26,542 bases of DNA from an uncultured Acetatifactor sp. (GCA_910577035.1 CAJTKW010000038.1:1-26542); one strand, 5' to 3'; counted from the first letter of the stretch, positions 8,042 through 15,997 are shown. The notes: generated from the letters alone by a model not told the origin. Program-made: numbers and translations.

Positions 8042-9472
8042 ATGGCGATGGCAAAAGAAAAGATATTTTGTACAATAGCATATTTTATGTTAGTGCTCTT
8101 TGAGATGGCTGTCATTCAAACGTATACTTTGCCTGAACTTTCACTTGCAATCATTTTTAATATATGTGTGCAAATTATTATTTTATGGATATTGCGAATA
8201 AGTTTGTATTCTATAGGCCCTGTTTTTATTTTAATGGGTCAGCTGTTTCAATTTGGAATAATAATATTAATGTCCTTAAAATATGACTTTTCTTCATTCG
8301 TGCTGTATTATCTGGATGAACTGGAAGAGTCTGAGGTTTTGCGCGCAGGAGAGTTTTCTTTTTTATGTGTAAGTTTTCTCTTTTTAGGTTTTTTGCTTGG
8401 GAATAAAAAACAATCGCAAAAAGTAAGAAAAGACAGACAGCTTAGTCTGGCATTTTATAAAAATGCGGGAATTATAATGACAATTGGATTTGGAACAGTT
8501 TGGCTTTTTGTTCAGATTGTAAATTTATATTTGTCCAGAAATGGATATGAAAAGAATGCTTATAATACCCTTCCCTCCACCATTATTACATTAGCAAATT
8601 TTATGTATGCAGGTATTTTTTTCCTAATGGTATATTATAAGAAAAAGAAGCAGATGTTTTGGGTAAATGCTTGGTTTATTTTTGCTTTATTACTGACAGT
8701 TGTTTCTATGCTGGCAGGTGTCAGAAGTATGGGAATGTGCATTATTGTATTATTGTTCATTTTCTATGGTTTATCCATTAGGAAAATAGACGGGAGACTA
8801 ATTATTTGCATATCTATTTGTGGCTTTTTCCTTTTGGCATTGCTGACAGCGATTATGCACTTGAGGAGCCGGCCTTTTTCCATCAGTGCATTAATGAGTG
8901 AATGGGTAGTGTGTATTAAATCCAATATCATATTCAATGCCGTAGAAGAGTTTGGAATGTCAATATTTATTTTGATATATGAGATGAAGGCACATATGGC
9001 AGGAATGTTTGACTTTCATTATGAAAACATATTTTTGCATGAGTTGGTGGTCAGTATTCCTGGTTTGCCATCGTTGTTTCCCAATTTAGTTGGGGAAGGA
9101 TTTATTAAGTTAGATTTGTATGGACTGGGTTGCTCCATATATGCTGATGTGTATTATTACTTGGGTAACATGTCATATCTGTTTTTTGTCTTTTTTGGAT
9201 TGTATTTATCCATCATAGATAATAAATTGCTTCTTTTATCAAAGAGGGAAGATTATTATGGAATGGCGTGCAGATGGATTTTTTATCATCTTATATTAAG
9301 TGAGATTCGTTCAGCGTTTCGATTGGGATATAAAGCATTTCTATTATCTATCTTTGTGATGTGGTTTATACGATTAGTACTTGGAGGAAAATACAAGAAT
9401 GAAGAATCTGTATATCTGCAGGACACCATTTCAAATAATAACGGCTATTATTATTCAAACAAAGAATTATGA
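8042..9472 (+). CDS. O-antigen/capsule polymerase-like membrane protein (Wzy type)
   Basis: A very hydrophobic 476-residue protein with roughly ten to twelve predicted membrane segments, rich in Leu, Ile and Phe. It has a long hydrophilic stretch (about residues 325-365) that could be the large extracytoplasmic loop of Wzy polymerases. Sequence conservation in this class is low, so the call rests on topology, size and company: a flippase and ulosonic-acid genes follow. Wzy would join undecaprenyl-linked repeat units outside the membrane. DNA becomes AT-rich here: the line 8041-8100 has 18 of 60 G+C. The closest ribosome site (GGAG 8026-8029) is a little far from ATG 8042. The 3' end overlaps the next gene by 74 nt. 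Confidence 0.65.
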   Translation: MAMAKEKIFCTIAYFMLVLFEMAVIQTYTLPELSLAIIFNICVQIIILWILRISLYSIGPVFILMGQLFQFGIIILMSLKYDFSSFVLYYLDELEESEVLRAGEFSFLCVSFLFLGFLLGNKKQSQKVRKDRQLSLAFYKNAGIIMTIGFGTVWLFVQIVNLYLSRNGYEKNAYNTLPSTIITLANFMYAGIFFLMVYYKKKKQMFWVNAWFIFALLLTVVSMLAGVRSMGMCIIVLLFIFYGLSIRKIDGRLIICISICGFFLLALLTAIMHLRSRPFSISALMSEWVVCIKSNIIFNAVEEFGMSIFILIYEMKAHMAGMFDFHYENIFLHELVVSIPGLPSLFPNLVGEGFIKLDLYGLGCSIYADVYYYLGNMSYLFFVFFGLYLSIIDNKLLLLSKREDYYGMACRWIFYHLILSEIRSAFRLGYKAFLLSIFVMWFIRLVLGGKYKNEESVYLQDTISNNNGYYYSNKEL

Positions 9473-10493
9473 AAATGATGATGCAGACTTGATTGTTACA
9501 AGTGAATTTAATGATTTTAGAACGATAGCAGAGCGTTGTAACCAAATTCATGTTTTTAATGGCATACAAATAGCAGAGCTAGACTCCCTAAAAACAAAGA
9601 CAGAGTTTGCTAAAGCGATGCTTTTTCCTAAACATTTTATAAAAATGGCGCATCTTTCGTTCCATAAAAGATATGACAGAATTTTAACAAACGGGTTATT
9701 TCATGATTTAGATAATGCAATTTTTTATGAGCAGAATCAAGCACAGATAATTTTATTTGACGAAGGATATTCAACATATGCCAAAAGCTTTTGGAATGCA
9801 CTGGAAGAGTTTTCCAAGGGGCATATTATTGTTAGAAGGCTTTCCAAGTTGATTTTTCGCAGGACTTATTTGGACGAAGTAGCAAAAGACATTTTTTTGT
9901 ATGATGCCGACCTTTGTGTGAATAAAATGCCTTTTCGGATTCATTCTATTTGGGATAAAAATGAAGCAGATGCTGACAAGATTTTTGAAATGATTAATTA
10001 TATATTTGATACCTCTAAAGTAAAGACAGAATATGCGAAAAAATATATATTTTTTGAAGAATGTTTTGCTTCAGATTTTAATAATAATGGCGATTTAAAT
10101 CTAATAATGCTGATTAGGGATTTAGTGGGTAAAGAAAATCTAATGATCAAACTTCATCCTCGGGACAAGACTAATCGTTTTGCTGAAAACGGTATATGTA
10201 CAAACAAAACTATTTCGTTTCCGGCAGAGGCTCTGGCGGCTGATATTCAAAATAGTAATACAGTATTTATAACCTATTCATCAGGGTCAGTTTTGAATTA
10301 TAAGTTTATTTCAAGTTGTAATATAAAGTCTATTCTTTTGTATAAGTTGATGCCAACAGGATTTATAAATATGCCAGAGGATAGGCTTAGATGGTTCGAA
10401 GCATTTGGGAAAAAATACAGCGATCAGTTTTTTGTTCCTGAAACAATGGAAGAACTAAAGAGTTTGTTAAATTATTTTGAGGAGATAATGTGA
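9399..10493 (+). CDS. Sialyltransferase-like CMP-ulosonic acid transferase (GT52/polysialyltransferase-like)
   Basis: The 364-residue protein opens MKNLYICRTPFQIITAI, the typical N-terminus of GT52-like enzymes. It carries the three short motifs described for bacterial sialyltransferases: D-E-G at residues 121-123 (LFDEGYSTY), H-P at 253-254 (KLHPRDK) and a serine pair at 294-295 (TYSSGSV). These enzymes use CMP-activated nonulosonic acids or Kdo. CMP-sugar synthetase and Kdo genes lie just downstream, so the likely donor is a CMP-Kdo-type sugar. Start ATG 9399 was chosen because GGAGG at 9384-9388 precedes it and the motif-bearing N-terminus begins there. The first 74 nt lie inside the polymerase gene. 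It ends ATGTGA, overlapping the GTG of the flippase. Confidence 0.72.
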   Translation: MKNLYICRTPFQIITAIIIQTKNYENDDADLIVTSEFNDFRTIAERCNQIHVFNGIQIAELDSLKTKTEFAKAMLFPKHFIKMAHLSFHKRYDRILTNGLFHDLDNAIFYEQNQAQIILFDEGYSTYAKSFWNALEEFSKGHIIVRRLSKLIFRRTYLDEVAKDIFLYDADLCVNKMPFRIHSIWDKNEADADKIFEMINYIFDTSKVKTEYAKKYIFFEECFASDFNNNGDLNLIMLIRDLVGKENLMIKLHPRDKTNRFAENGICTNKTISFPAEALAADIQNSNTVFITYSSGSVLNYKFISSCNIKSILLYKLMPTGFINMPEDRLRWFEAFGKKYSDQFFVPETMEELKSLLNYFEEIM

Positions 10494-11965
10494 AGGCGCT
10501 GAGCAATATTAAGAAAAAGTACAGTAAACTGAATATTGCAATTAAAGCGGGATTTTGGTTTACGATATGCAATGCTTTACAAAGAGGAATCCAGTTCATT
10601 GTTACCCCAATCTATACAAGAGTGCTTTCAGCGGATCAATATGGTGTGTATTCTCTTTTTATGACTTGGATGAATATCTTGATTATTTTCGGCACTTTAA
10701 ATATGTCGGCCGGAATTTATTATAATGGCTTGATTAAAAATCAGAAGAAGGTTGAAAAGTATACTTCTTCGCTTCAGGTTTTGAGTACCTTGTGCACCTT
10801 AATTACATTTGCTGCAGTTTTTTTGATTAACAGGGTTAAGCCCAAATTCTTTAATATACCGTCAGTACTAATGTTTATGATGTTCATTTATATATTGGTG
10901 CAGCCAGCGTTGGAATTTTGGTCTGCACAACAGCGTGTAAAATATAATTATATTTCGGTTTTACTGGTTACGCTGCTGATGTCTGTATTATCTCCACTGG
11001 CAGGAATATTGTTAAGTATATATTCGGATTTACAAGGGTATGGATTAGTTATAGGATTTATAGTTGTGAATGTATCAGTAAATGTGTTTTTTTATATAAA
11101 TAATCTTGTCAAAGGAAAATTTTGTGTTTCCATACAGGAGTGGAAGGAAACTCTGTCGTTTAGCATTCCGTTGATACCGCATTATTTATCTCAAGTTGTA
11201 TTAGCACAATTTGACCGTATTATGATTGATATGTATTGTGGATCAGCCAAAGCGGGAATTTATGCTTTGGCATATCAGATCGCGTTAGTTATGACTATTG
11301 TGACAACTGGTGTAAACAGCTCCTTTACGCCATGGATGTATCAAAAGCTGAGAGAAAAAGATTTTAAAAGCATAAGGGATGTATCTAAAGTTCTTATTTC
11401 CATTTTTGTTATCATTAATTGCATGATAGTTTTAATTGCACCGGAGATATTGTACATTCTGGGGACGGCTGAATATGGGGAGGCTGTCTGGGTAATTCCT
11501 CCGGTTATGATGTCTACGTGCGTCACTTTTGTGTATTGTACTTTTGGAACGATTCTTTTCTTTTTTGAAGATACAAAAAAAGCATCTTTGGCGACTACCA
11601 GTGGAGCTGTGTTTAATGTTATTTTGAATATGCTGTTTATTCCCAGATATGGTTTTTTGGCAGCTGGATATACGACTTTGGCCTGCTATTTATTGATCTT
11701 GTTTTTGTATTATATCTATATGAAACGATGTTGTAAAAGAAATAATATTCGAAATGTTTTTGACACGAAAAGTATTTTATGCATATTGATTTTGTTGCTG
11801 GCAGTGTCTGCGGTTGCTTTAATTTTATATCCATTTGTTTTTTTGAGATATGCTGTTATCTTTGTAATGTTTGCAGTTTGTTTTACAAGAAGGCATTATT
11901 TTTTGTCTGTTATAAAGAAGGTCTTTAAAGGGGAAAATCTTGATACTTTAAAGAGAAGTGAGTAA
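10490..11965 (+). CDS. Wzx-type polysaccharide flippase
   Basis: A 491-residue polytopic membrane protein with about 12 to 14 hydrophobic segments and the N-terminal signature of the polysaccharide transporter branch of the MATE/MOP superfamily. Features include AFWFTICNALQRGI-like text just before the first helix, ITPIYTRVLSADQYGVYSL, and a mid-protein SIPLIPHYLSQ...DRIMIDMYCG block. Wzx moves undecaprenyl-linked repeat units across the membrane before polymerisation. The start is GTG 10490, overlapping the preceding stop (ATGTGA) with GAGGAG just upstream, so translation is coupled. The gene is AT-rich like its neighbours. A positively charged tail (KKVFKGENLDTLKRSE) follows the last helix. 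Confidence 0.85.
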   Translation: MKALSNIKKKYSKLNIAIKAGFWFTICNALQRGIQFIVTPIYTRVLSADQYGVYSLFMTWMNILIIFGTLNMSAGIYYNGLIKNQKKVEKYTSSLQVLSTLCTLITFAAVFLINRVKPKFFNIPSVLMFMMFIYILVQPALEFWSAQQRVKYNYISVLLVTLLMSVLSPLAGILLSIYSDLQGYGLVIGFIVVNVSVNVFFYINNLVKGKFCVSIQEWKETLSFSIPLIPHYLSQVVLAQFDRIMIDMYCGSAKAGIYALAYQIALVMTIVTTGVNSSFTPWMYQKLREKDFKSIRDVSKVLISIFVIINCMIVLIAPEILYILGTAEYGEAVWVIPPVMMSTCVTFVYCTFGTILFFFEDTKKASLATTSGAVFNVILNMLFIPRYGFLAAGYTTLACYLLILFLYYIYMKRCCKRNNIRNVFDTKSILCILILLLAVSAVALILYPFVFLRYAVIFVMFAVCFTRRHYFLSVIKKVFKGENLDTLKRSE

Positions 11966-12011
11966 GAATTGATTTTAAAACACGAAACCGAAAATGGAAG
12001 GAGAAAAATCT

Positions 12012-12683
12012 ATGAAAACAGTGGCATTAATACCAATTAAGCTAAATTCACAAAGATTGCCTCATAAAAATATTCTTCCAATAGGAGGGCATCCTTTGTG
12101 CTGGCATATTTGCAACTCTCTAAATCAAGTACAGGGTATAGATGAGGTGTATGTTTATTGTAGTGACGAAGTGGTTGTAGAATACATACCGAAAGAGACG
12201 AAATTTCTTAAGCGGGATAAGCGATTGGATGAGGATTGCGTAAAGGGGTTTGAAATATATAATCAGTTCATCGGCACTATAGATGCCGATTTTTATGTAT
12301 TAGCACATACCACATCTCCTTTTATTCATAAAAATACTGTTGAAAAAGCATTACGAGCAGTATTAGAGGGTTCTTATGATTCTGCCTTTTCTGCGGAGCG
12401 CATACAGACATTCGCATGGTATCAGAATAAGCCAATTAATTATGACATCAATGATGTGCCGCGGACACAAGATATGGAACCAATTTGGGTAGAAACGAGT
12501 GGATTTTATATCTTTAAAAAAGAGATATTTACTGTGGAGCACCGCAGAATAGGGCATAAGCCATATATCGCAGAAGTGTCAGGGATTGAAGCGATAGATA
12601 TTGACGAGCAAAAGGATTTTGATTTAGCAGAGCAATTGTGGAATGCTCAAAAAGCAATGAGAGGGCATGAGGATGATGAATAG
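12012..12683 (+). CDS. CMP-ulosonic acid synthetase (acylneuraminate/Kdo cytidylyltransferase family)
   Basis: A 223-residue cytidylyltransferase that should activate an ulosonic acid with CTP. The N-terminal nucleotide-binding motif IPIKLNSQRLPHKN fits the NeuA/KdsB superfamily. In detail it looks closer to NeuA/PseF enzymes than to KdsB, whose motif is usually IPARxxSxRLPGK. The C-terminal half has ETSGFYIFKKEIF and IDIDEQKDFDLAE, which contribute metal-binding acids in this family. Because the next three genes make Kdo, CMP-Kdo or a derivative is the probable product. ATG 12012 was chosen over ATG 11994 since GGAAGGAG sits eight bases before it. The gene overlaps kdsA. Confidence 0.83.
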   Translation: MKTVALIPIKLNSQRLPHKNILPIGGHPLCWHICNSLNQVQGIDEVYVYCSDEVVVEYIPKETKFLKRDKRLDEDCVKGFEIYNQFIGTIDADFYVLAHTTSPFIHKNTVEKALRAVLEGSYDSAFSAERIQTFAWYQNKPINYDINDVPRTQDMEPIWVETSGFYIFKKEIFTVEHRRIGHKPYIAEVSGIEAIDIDEQKDFDLAEQLWNAQKAMRGHEDDE

Positions 12684-13458
12684 AAAGTTTATTCTAATAG
12701 CAGGTCCATGTGTAATAGAATCAGAAGCAGCTGTATTGGAAGAAGCAGCAGTTTTGAAGGAACAAGTTGGTAAATTTAATAATATAGATTTCTATTTTAA
12801 AGCTTCCTTTGACAAGGCAAATCGAACAAGTATTCATTCGTATAGGGGGCCGGGGTTGGAAGAAGGACTGCGGATTTTAGCGAGAGTGAAAAAAGAGTTG
12901 AATTTGCGAATTGTTTCTGACATTCATGAGCCAGAACAGGCTTCCCGCGTTGCAGAAGTGTGTGATATTATTCAAATTCCTGCCTTTTTGTGTCGACAAA
13001 CTGATTTGTTGATTGCAGCTGCCAAGACAGGAAAAATAGTAAATATTAAAAAAGCGCAGTTTCTGGCACCTTGGGATATGAAAAATGTTGTTAAAAAGGT
13101 GGAAGATTCTGGAAATAATAATATTATGCTGTGTGAAAGAGGAACCTCTTTTGGTTATAATACATTAGTTGTGGATATGACAGGAATATTGGAAATGAAA
13201 AAGAACGGTTATCCTGTGATATTCGATGCGACGCATAGTGTACAGAAACCGGGAGGTAATGGGACTTCTACAGGTGGAAACAGACAATATGCAGAGTATT
13301 TGGCAAAGGCGGCAGTAGGTGTAGGAGCAGATGGATTATTTTTTGAAGTTCATCCTAATCCGGATGAGGCTTTATCAGATGGTCCCAATATGGTCAGGCT
13401 GTCAGAATTTCCGGCTATAATTGAGAGAATATTAAAAGTATATGAGGCGGTTCAATAG
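12673..13458 (+). CDS. kdsA: 3-deoxy-D-manno-octulosonate 8-phosphate synthase (KdsA), metal-dependent class
   Basis: Condenses phosphoenolpyruvate with D-arabinose 5-phosphate to Kdo-8-phosphate. The 261-residue product is easy to recognise: IAGPCVIES, FKASFDKANRTSIHSYRGPG, DIHEP, IPAFLCRQTDLL, NIKKAQF and DATHSVQ. Cys13, His188, Glu225 and Asp236 line up with the metal ligands known from Aquifex KdsA (Cys11, His185, Glu222, Asp233). It is therefore a class II, metal-dependent enzyme, unlike E. coli KdsA, which has Asn in place of the cysteine. ATGs at 12667, 12673 and 12676 are possible. GAGAGG at 12659-12664 fits 12673 or 12676 best. It overlaps the synthetase gene slightly. Confidence 0.93.
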   Translation: MMNRKFILIAGPCVIESEAAVLEEAAVLKEQVGKFNNIDFYFKASFDKANRTSIHSYRGPGLEEGLRILARVKKELNLRIVSDIHEPEQASRVAEVCDIIQIPAFLCRQTDLLIAAAKTGKIVNIKKAQFLAPWDMKNVVKKVEDSGNNNIMLCERGTSFGYNTLVVDMTGILEMKKNGYPVIFDATHSVQKPGGNGTSTGGNRQYAEYLAKAAVGVGADGLFFEVHPNPDEALSDGPNMVRLSEFPAIIERILKVYEAVQ

Positions 13459-13461
13459 ATA

Positions 13462-14433
13462 ATGAATAGAGAAGAAAAGTTATTGGCGGCAAAGCAGGTC
13501 TTTGATGTTGAAATTGAAGCACTGCAAAAAACGAAAGAGGTATTGGGAGAAAAATATCTGGAGATATTAGATATGATAACGCAATGCTCCGGTAAAGTTA
13601 TAATTACCGGAATGGGGAAGCCGGGGCATATAGCTACAAAAATTGCAGCTACTTTGTCCAGCTTAGGGACACCTTCTTTTTATTTGCACCCGGCAGAGGC
13701 TTTGCATGGGGACTTGGGGATGGTTACAGAACAGGATCTTGTAATCGCTATTAGCTATAGCGGAGAAAGTGAAGAAGTTATTCGCATGCTGCCTACGCTA
13801 AAACTGAAAAACGTGAAAATCATTGCTATATCGGGGAACGCGCAATCTACATTAGTAAAACATAGTGACGTGGCCCAGATTTTTCCCAATTTTCAAGAGG
13901 CTTGTTATTTGGGGCTTGCGCCTACATCCAGCACAACAGCTGTTTTGGTATATGGGGATTCGTTGGCTGTTGTGGCAAGTGAGGAATATGGGTTTACAGA
14001 AGCGGACTTTGGTAAATCGCATCCGGCTGGAACTTTAGGAAAAAAACTTCTTTTGAAGGTTTCTGATATAATGATGTCAGGAGAAGATAATGCCAAAGTG
14101 CCTTTAGATGCTTCGTTGAAACAGGCAATTATCGAGTTAAGTCGCAAGCGCTTGGGAATGGTGAATATTGTAAAACATGGTTGTAAATTGCAGGGCGTTA
14201 TTACAGATGGTGATTTGCGTAGAATATTGGAAAAGGGCGGAGATATTTACGCAATGTCGGCAAGAGAAATAATGACAGTAAAGCCTGTAATTATTTATGA
14301 GGATGAAATGGTAGTTAAAGCATTGGAGCTGATAAGAAAAAGGAATATATCTGTTCTGCCTGTCCTGAATAGAAGTGAAGAATTGGTAGGAAGTATTCAT
14401 ATTCAACATATTGTAAATGCAGGATTGATATAG
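13462..14433 (+). CDS. kdsD: D-arabinose 5-phosphate isomerase (KdsD/KpsF/GutQ family)
   Basis: Interconverts D-ribulose 5-phosphate and D-arabinose 5-phosphate, giving the KdsA substrate. The 323-residue protein has an N-terminal SIS sugar-isomerase domain with GMGKPGHIATKIAATLSSLG (50-69), HPAEALHGDLGM (76-87), SYSGESEE (98-105) and APTSSTTA (153-160). The family signature FGKSHPAGTLG is at 183-193. Two CBS domains fill residues about 200 to 323, as in KdsD and KpsF. The length is normal. It begins three bases after the kdsA stop. The nearest GAGG is about 14 bases upstream, so coupling to kdsA is likely. GutQ-type paralogues cannot be excluded, but the neighbours make the Kdo role clear. 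Confidence 0.93.
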   Translation: MNREEKLLAAKQVFDVEIEALQKTKEVLGEKYLEILDMITQCSGKVIITGMGKPGHIATKIAATLSSLGTPSFYLHPAEALHGDLGMVTEQDLVIAISYSGESEEVIRMLPTLKLKNVKIIAISGNAQSTLVKHSDVAQIFPNFQEACYLGLAPTSSTTAVLVYGDSLAVVASEEYGFTEADFGKSHPAGTLGKKLLLKVSDIMMSGEDNAKVPLDASLKQAIIELSRKRLGMVNIVKHGCKLQGVITDGDLRRILEKGGDIYAMSAREIMTVKPVIIYEDEMVVKALELIRKRNISVLPVLNRSEELVGSIHIQHIVNAGLI

Positions 14434-14483
14434 TGGTATTTATTATGCGCACAAAGCATTAAGTGCGAGATGCGGAGTATTGC

Positions 14484-14960
14484 ATGAACATAAAAGTTTT
14501 GGTAATGGATGTGGACGGAACATTGACAGACGGGAAAATTTACATGGGGAATGACGGAGAAATTTTTAAAGTGTTTGATATAAAAGATGGATGTGGAATT
14601 CACGATATTTTGATTCCAATGGGTATAATACCAATGATATTAACCGGACGTTCTTCAAAAACTGTGGAAAACAGGTGCAAAGAACTCAAAATCACACATT
14701 TGTATCAGAACGTTAAAGATAAGAAAAAAAAGTTAGAGGAACTTATTGCGGAACTAGATTGTCAATACAGTAATGTGGCATATATTGGGGATGATATTAA
14801 TGACCTTGCCTGCATGGAACAGGTAAAAGCAGCAGGAGGGGTGATTGGCTGTCCATACGATGCGGTGGAACAAGTGCGGACAATAGCTGATTTTACCAGC
14901 AGGAAAAAGGGCGGAGATGGGGCTGTGAGAGAGTTTATTGAGTATTTGCTGAGGCGGTAA
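14484..14960 (+). CDS. kdsC: Kdo-8-phosphate phosphatase (KdsC), HAD superfamily
   Basis: Removes phosphate from Kdo-8-phosphate. The 158-residue product has the HAD nucleophile motif MDVDGTLTDG (residues 8-17), LTGRSS (53-58), a conserved lysine region KDKKKKLEEL, GDDINDLACM (102-111) and the KdsC-type C-terminus KGGDGAVREFIEYLL. It is a cap-less HAD enzyme of the usual length for the family. ATG 14484 was chosen because GGAG lies seven bases upstream and the hydrophobic strand begins there. GTG 14463 has no such site. This is the last gene of the polysaccharide locus and is followed at once by a terminator-like hairpin. Confidence 0.92.
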   Translation: MNIKVLVMDVDGTLTDGKIYMGNDGEIFKVFDIKDGCGIHDILIPMGIIPMILTGRSSKTVENRCKELKITHLYQNVKDKKKKLEELIAELDCQYSNVAYIGDDINDLACMEQVKAAGGVIGCPYDAVEQVRTIADFTSRKKGGDGAVREFIEYLLRR

Positions 14961-14966
14961 GTAAAA

Positions 14967-14998
14967 GCAGGCTTAATGCAGCCTACAAGTGATTTTTT
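14967..14998 (+). terminator. Rho-independent terminator after kdsC
   Basis: GCAGGCT (14967-14973) and AGCCTAC (14980-14986) form a seven-base stem with one mismatch and a TAATGC loop. A run of six T follows at 14993-14998. The spacing between stem and T-run is slightly long, but its place seven bases after the kdsC stop fits the end of the polysaccharide transcript. Confidence 0.55.
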
Positions 14999-15054
14999 CC
15001 TGCGTGGCAGTAGGGTTCAAGGGCAGGAATCAGGGGGATACCTGCTTGAAAGGA

Positions 15055-15223
15055 TTTTTAGGCGCTCCACATAGTCAGGTTGTCCGTCATCAAAGCGATC
15101 CAAAGAGCCGACGTTAATGACGACCTGTTTTGGGGAACCTTTTTGCCAGATGTATTCGAACCCCTTACGGACTGAACCAGTCGGAGGTTTCCCATTATTA
15201 ATAAAACACTTAACGTACTTGGC
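15055..15223 (-). pseudogene. Decayed N-terminal fragment of an IS transposase (IS1634/IS4-like)
   Basis: On the - strand three frames together read like one transposase N-terminus. The pieces are AKYVKCFINNGKP, then LRLVQSVRGSNTSGKKVPQ after a shift, then PKQVVINVGSLDRFDDGQPD and YVERLK after another. The pattern (Y/L)RLVxSxRxxxGKxxxKxVxxxGxLDRxxDGxPDYxxxL is what I associate with IS1634-like IS4-superfamily transposases. At least two frameshifts, and loss of everything past about 56 codons, make it a remnant. The family assignment is from memory of the motif. Confidence 0.6.
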
Positions 15224-15485
15224 ACCCCCAAAATAGGCCTATAGATAACACAATGAAAAAGCAAGGGAAACCTCGCAAAATAAGGTAATTTTAATACAGT
15301 AATTTTTCGGAAGTGGTAAACTCGGGACGATTTCGGCGTCCATGTCATCGGCCTTGACCTGGCTGTGGCATGATTCTGATTGTTTTCTGGTAATGACAGT
15401 CCTGCTGTGCTTTGGCGGGAGATCAGTAGCCTGCTGTAATGGAAGAACTTATGGGAGGCTGGGTAACCGTCTGCCGTATCTTCTT

Positions 15486-15633
15486 CTAAGGAAGCGCTGA
15501 TGAAATCATCGTTTCCTCAGAGCCTCCGGCGGACACCCACGGACCTGCAGGGGGTTTTGTTGCTTCGCAATACAGAATTCCATAGCCAACAAGTTGGCTT
15601 GCGGAAAACGCTTTCATCAGCGTTTCCCTAAGT
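15486..15633. mobile_element. MITE-like element with about 25-bp imperfect terminal inverted repeats
   Basis: The left end contains CTAAGGAAGCGCTGATGAAA (from about 15486) and the right end, read on the - strand, CTTAGGGAAACGCTGATGAA (ending about 15633). The two ends agree at most positions over some 25 bases and enclose about 100 bp with no transposase. This size and layout fit a miniature inverted-repeat transposable element. An open - strand frame through it (LVGYGILYCEATKPPAGP...) is probably fortuitous read-through. No target-site duplication could be settled by eye. Confidence 0.55.
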
Positions 15634-15671
15634 TTACTATAATTATATAGATAAATATTGTAAGGGTGGGA

Positions 15672-15718
15672 CAGAAATCCCGGCATATGCAGACAGACTG
15701 CATATGCCGGGATTTCTG
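15672..15718. terminator. Long perfect hairpin (21-bp stem, 5-nt loop)
   Basis: CAGAAATCCCGGCATATGCAG at 15672-15692 (21 bases) is mirrored exactly at 15698-15718 around the loop ACAGA. Such a stem can stop transcription from either side, although no strong T-run follows (TTTATC at 15720-15725). A related hairpin with the same ATCCCGG(C/T)ATATGC core lies at 18381-18428, so the pair brackets the two-gene FRG module. Confidence 0.6.
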
Positions 15719-15788
15719 CGTTTATCTGCACTGTAATCCGCGTTTTTATAATGCTGTAAACAAATGTTCTAAAATGACATAATTTTAT

Positions 15789-15817
15789 TTGACACCTGTC
15801 ACAGGATCTGTTACAAT
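15789..15817 (+). promoter_or_regulatory. Near-consensus sigma-A promoter for the FRG module
   Basis: TTGACA (15789-15794) and TACAAT (15812-15817) are separated by exactly 17 bases. The spacer starts with CCTGTCACAGG (15795-15805), a small inverted repeat that could be an operator. Transcription would begin near 15824, giving a leader of about 175 nt before the gene at 15998. Confidence 0.7.
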
Positions 15818-15997
15818 AAATTCACATATCCGGGAAGCAATTCAAACCATTTCGGTTGTCAATCCCTGTATGAAAATGGAATAAAGACATTCCACACAAT
15901 ATGGCGGATTGCAGGAATGGCATGACCGGCGGTTCGTGGTGGCATATACCAGAAGGAAGCGATAGAAAGGGCAGTGAAGTCAGGCGGGTGATAAGAT

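Larger units (their letters stand above)
14999..15660. other. Gene-free accessory spacer with mobile-element debris
   Basis: No convincing intact gene occurs between kdsC (14960) and the gene at 15998. This part contains the decayed transposase fragment at 15055-15223 and the MITE-like element at 15486-15633. Between them (about 15230-15480) every frame is broken often. A short open stretch near 15327-15372 (DFGVHVIGLDLAVA, then stop) matches no family I recognise. The rest, after 15660, holds the long hairpin and the promoter described separately. Confidence 0.7.

Noticed and set aside
12012..14960. Sialic, legionaminic or pseudaminic acid pathway
   Set aside because: No NeuB, NeuC or PseB/C/H/G homologue is present. 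The condensing enzyme is clearly KdsA by its motifs.
15672..15718. Possible CRISPR-like repeat or phage attachment site
   Set aside because: Only two related hairpins, no spacers between regular repeats, and no integrase gene in the window.
15486..15731. 81-codon - strand frame through the MITE and the hairpin
   Set aside because: Most of it translates the inverted-repeat element and the hairpin, and there is no ribosome site. Coding is unlikely.
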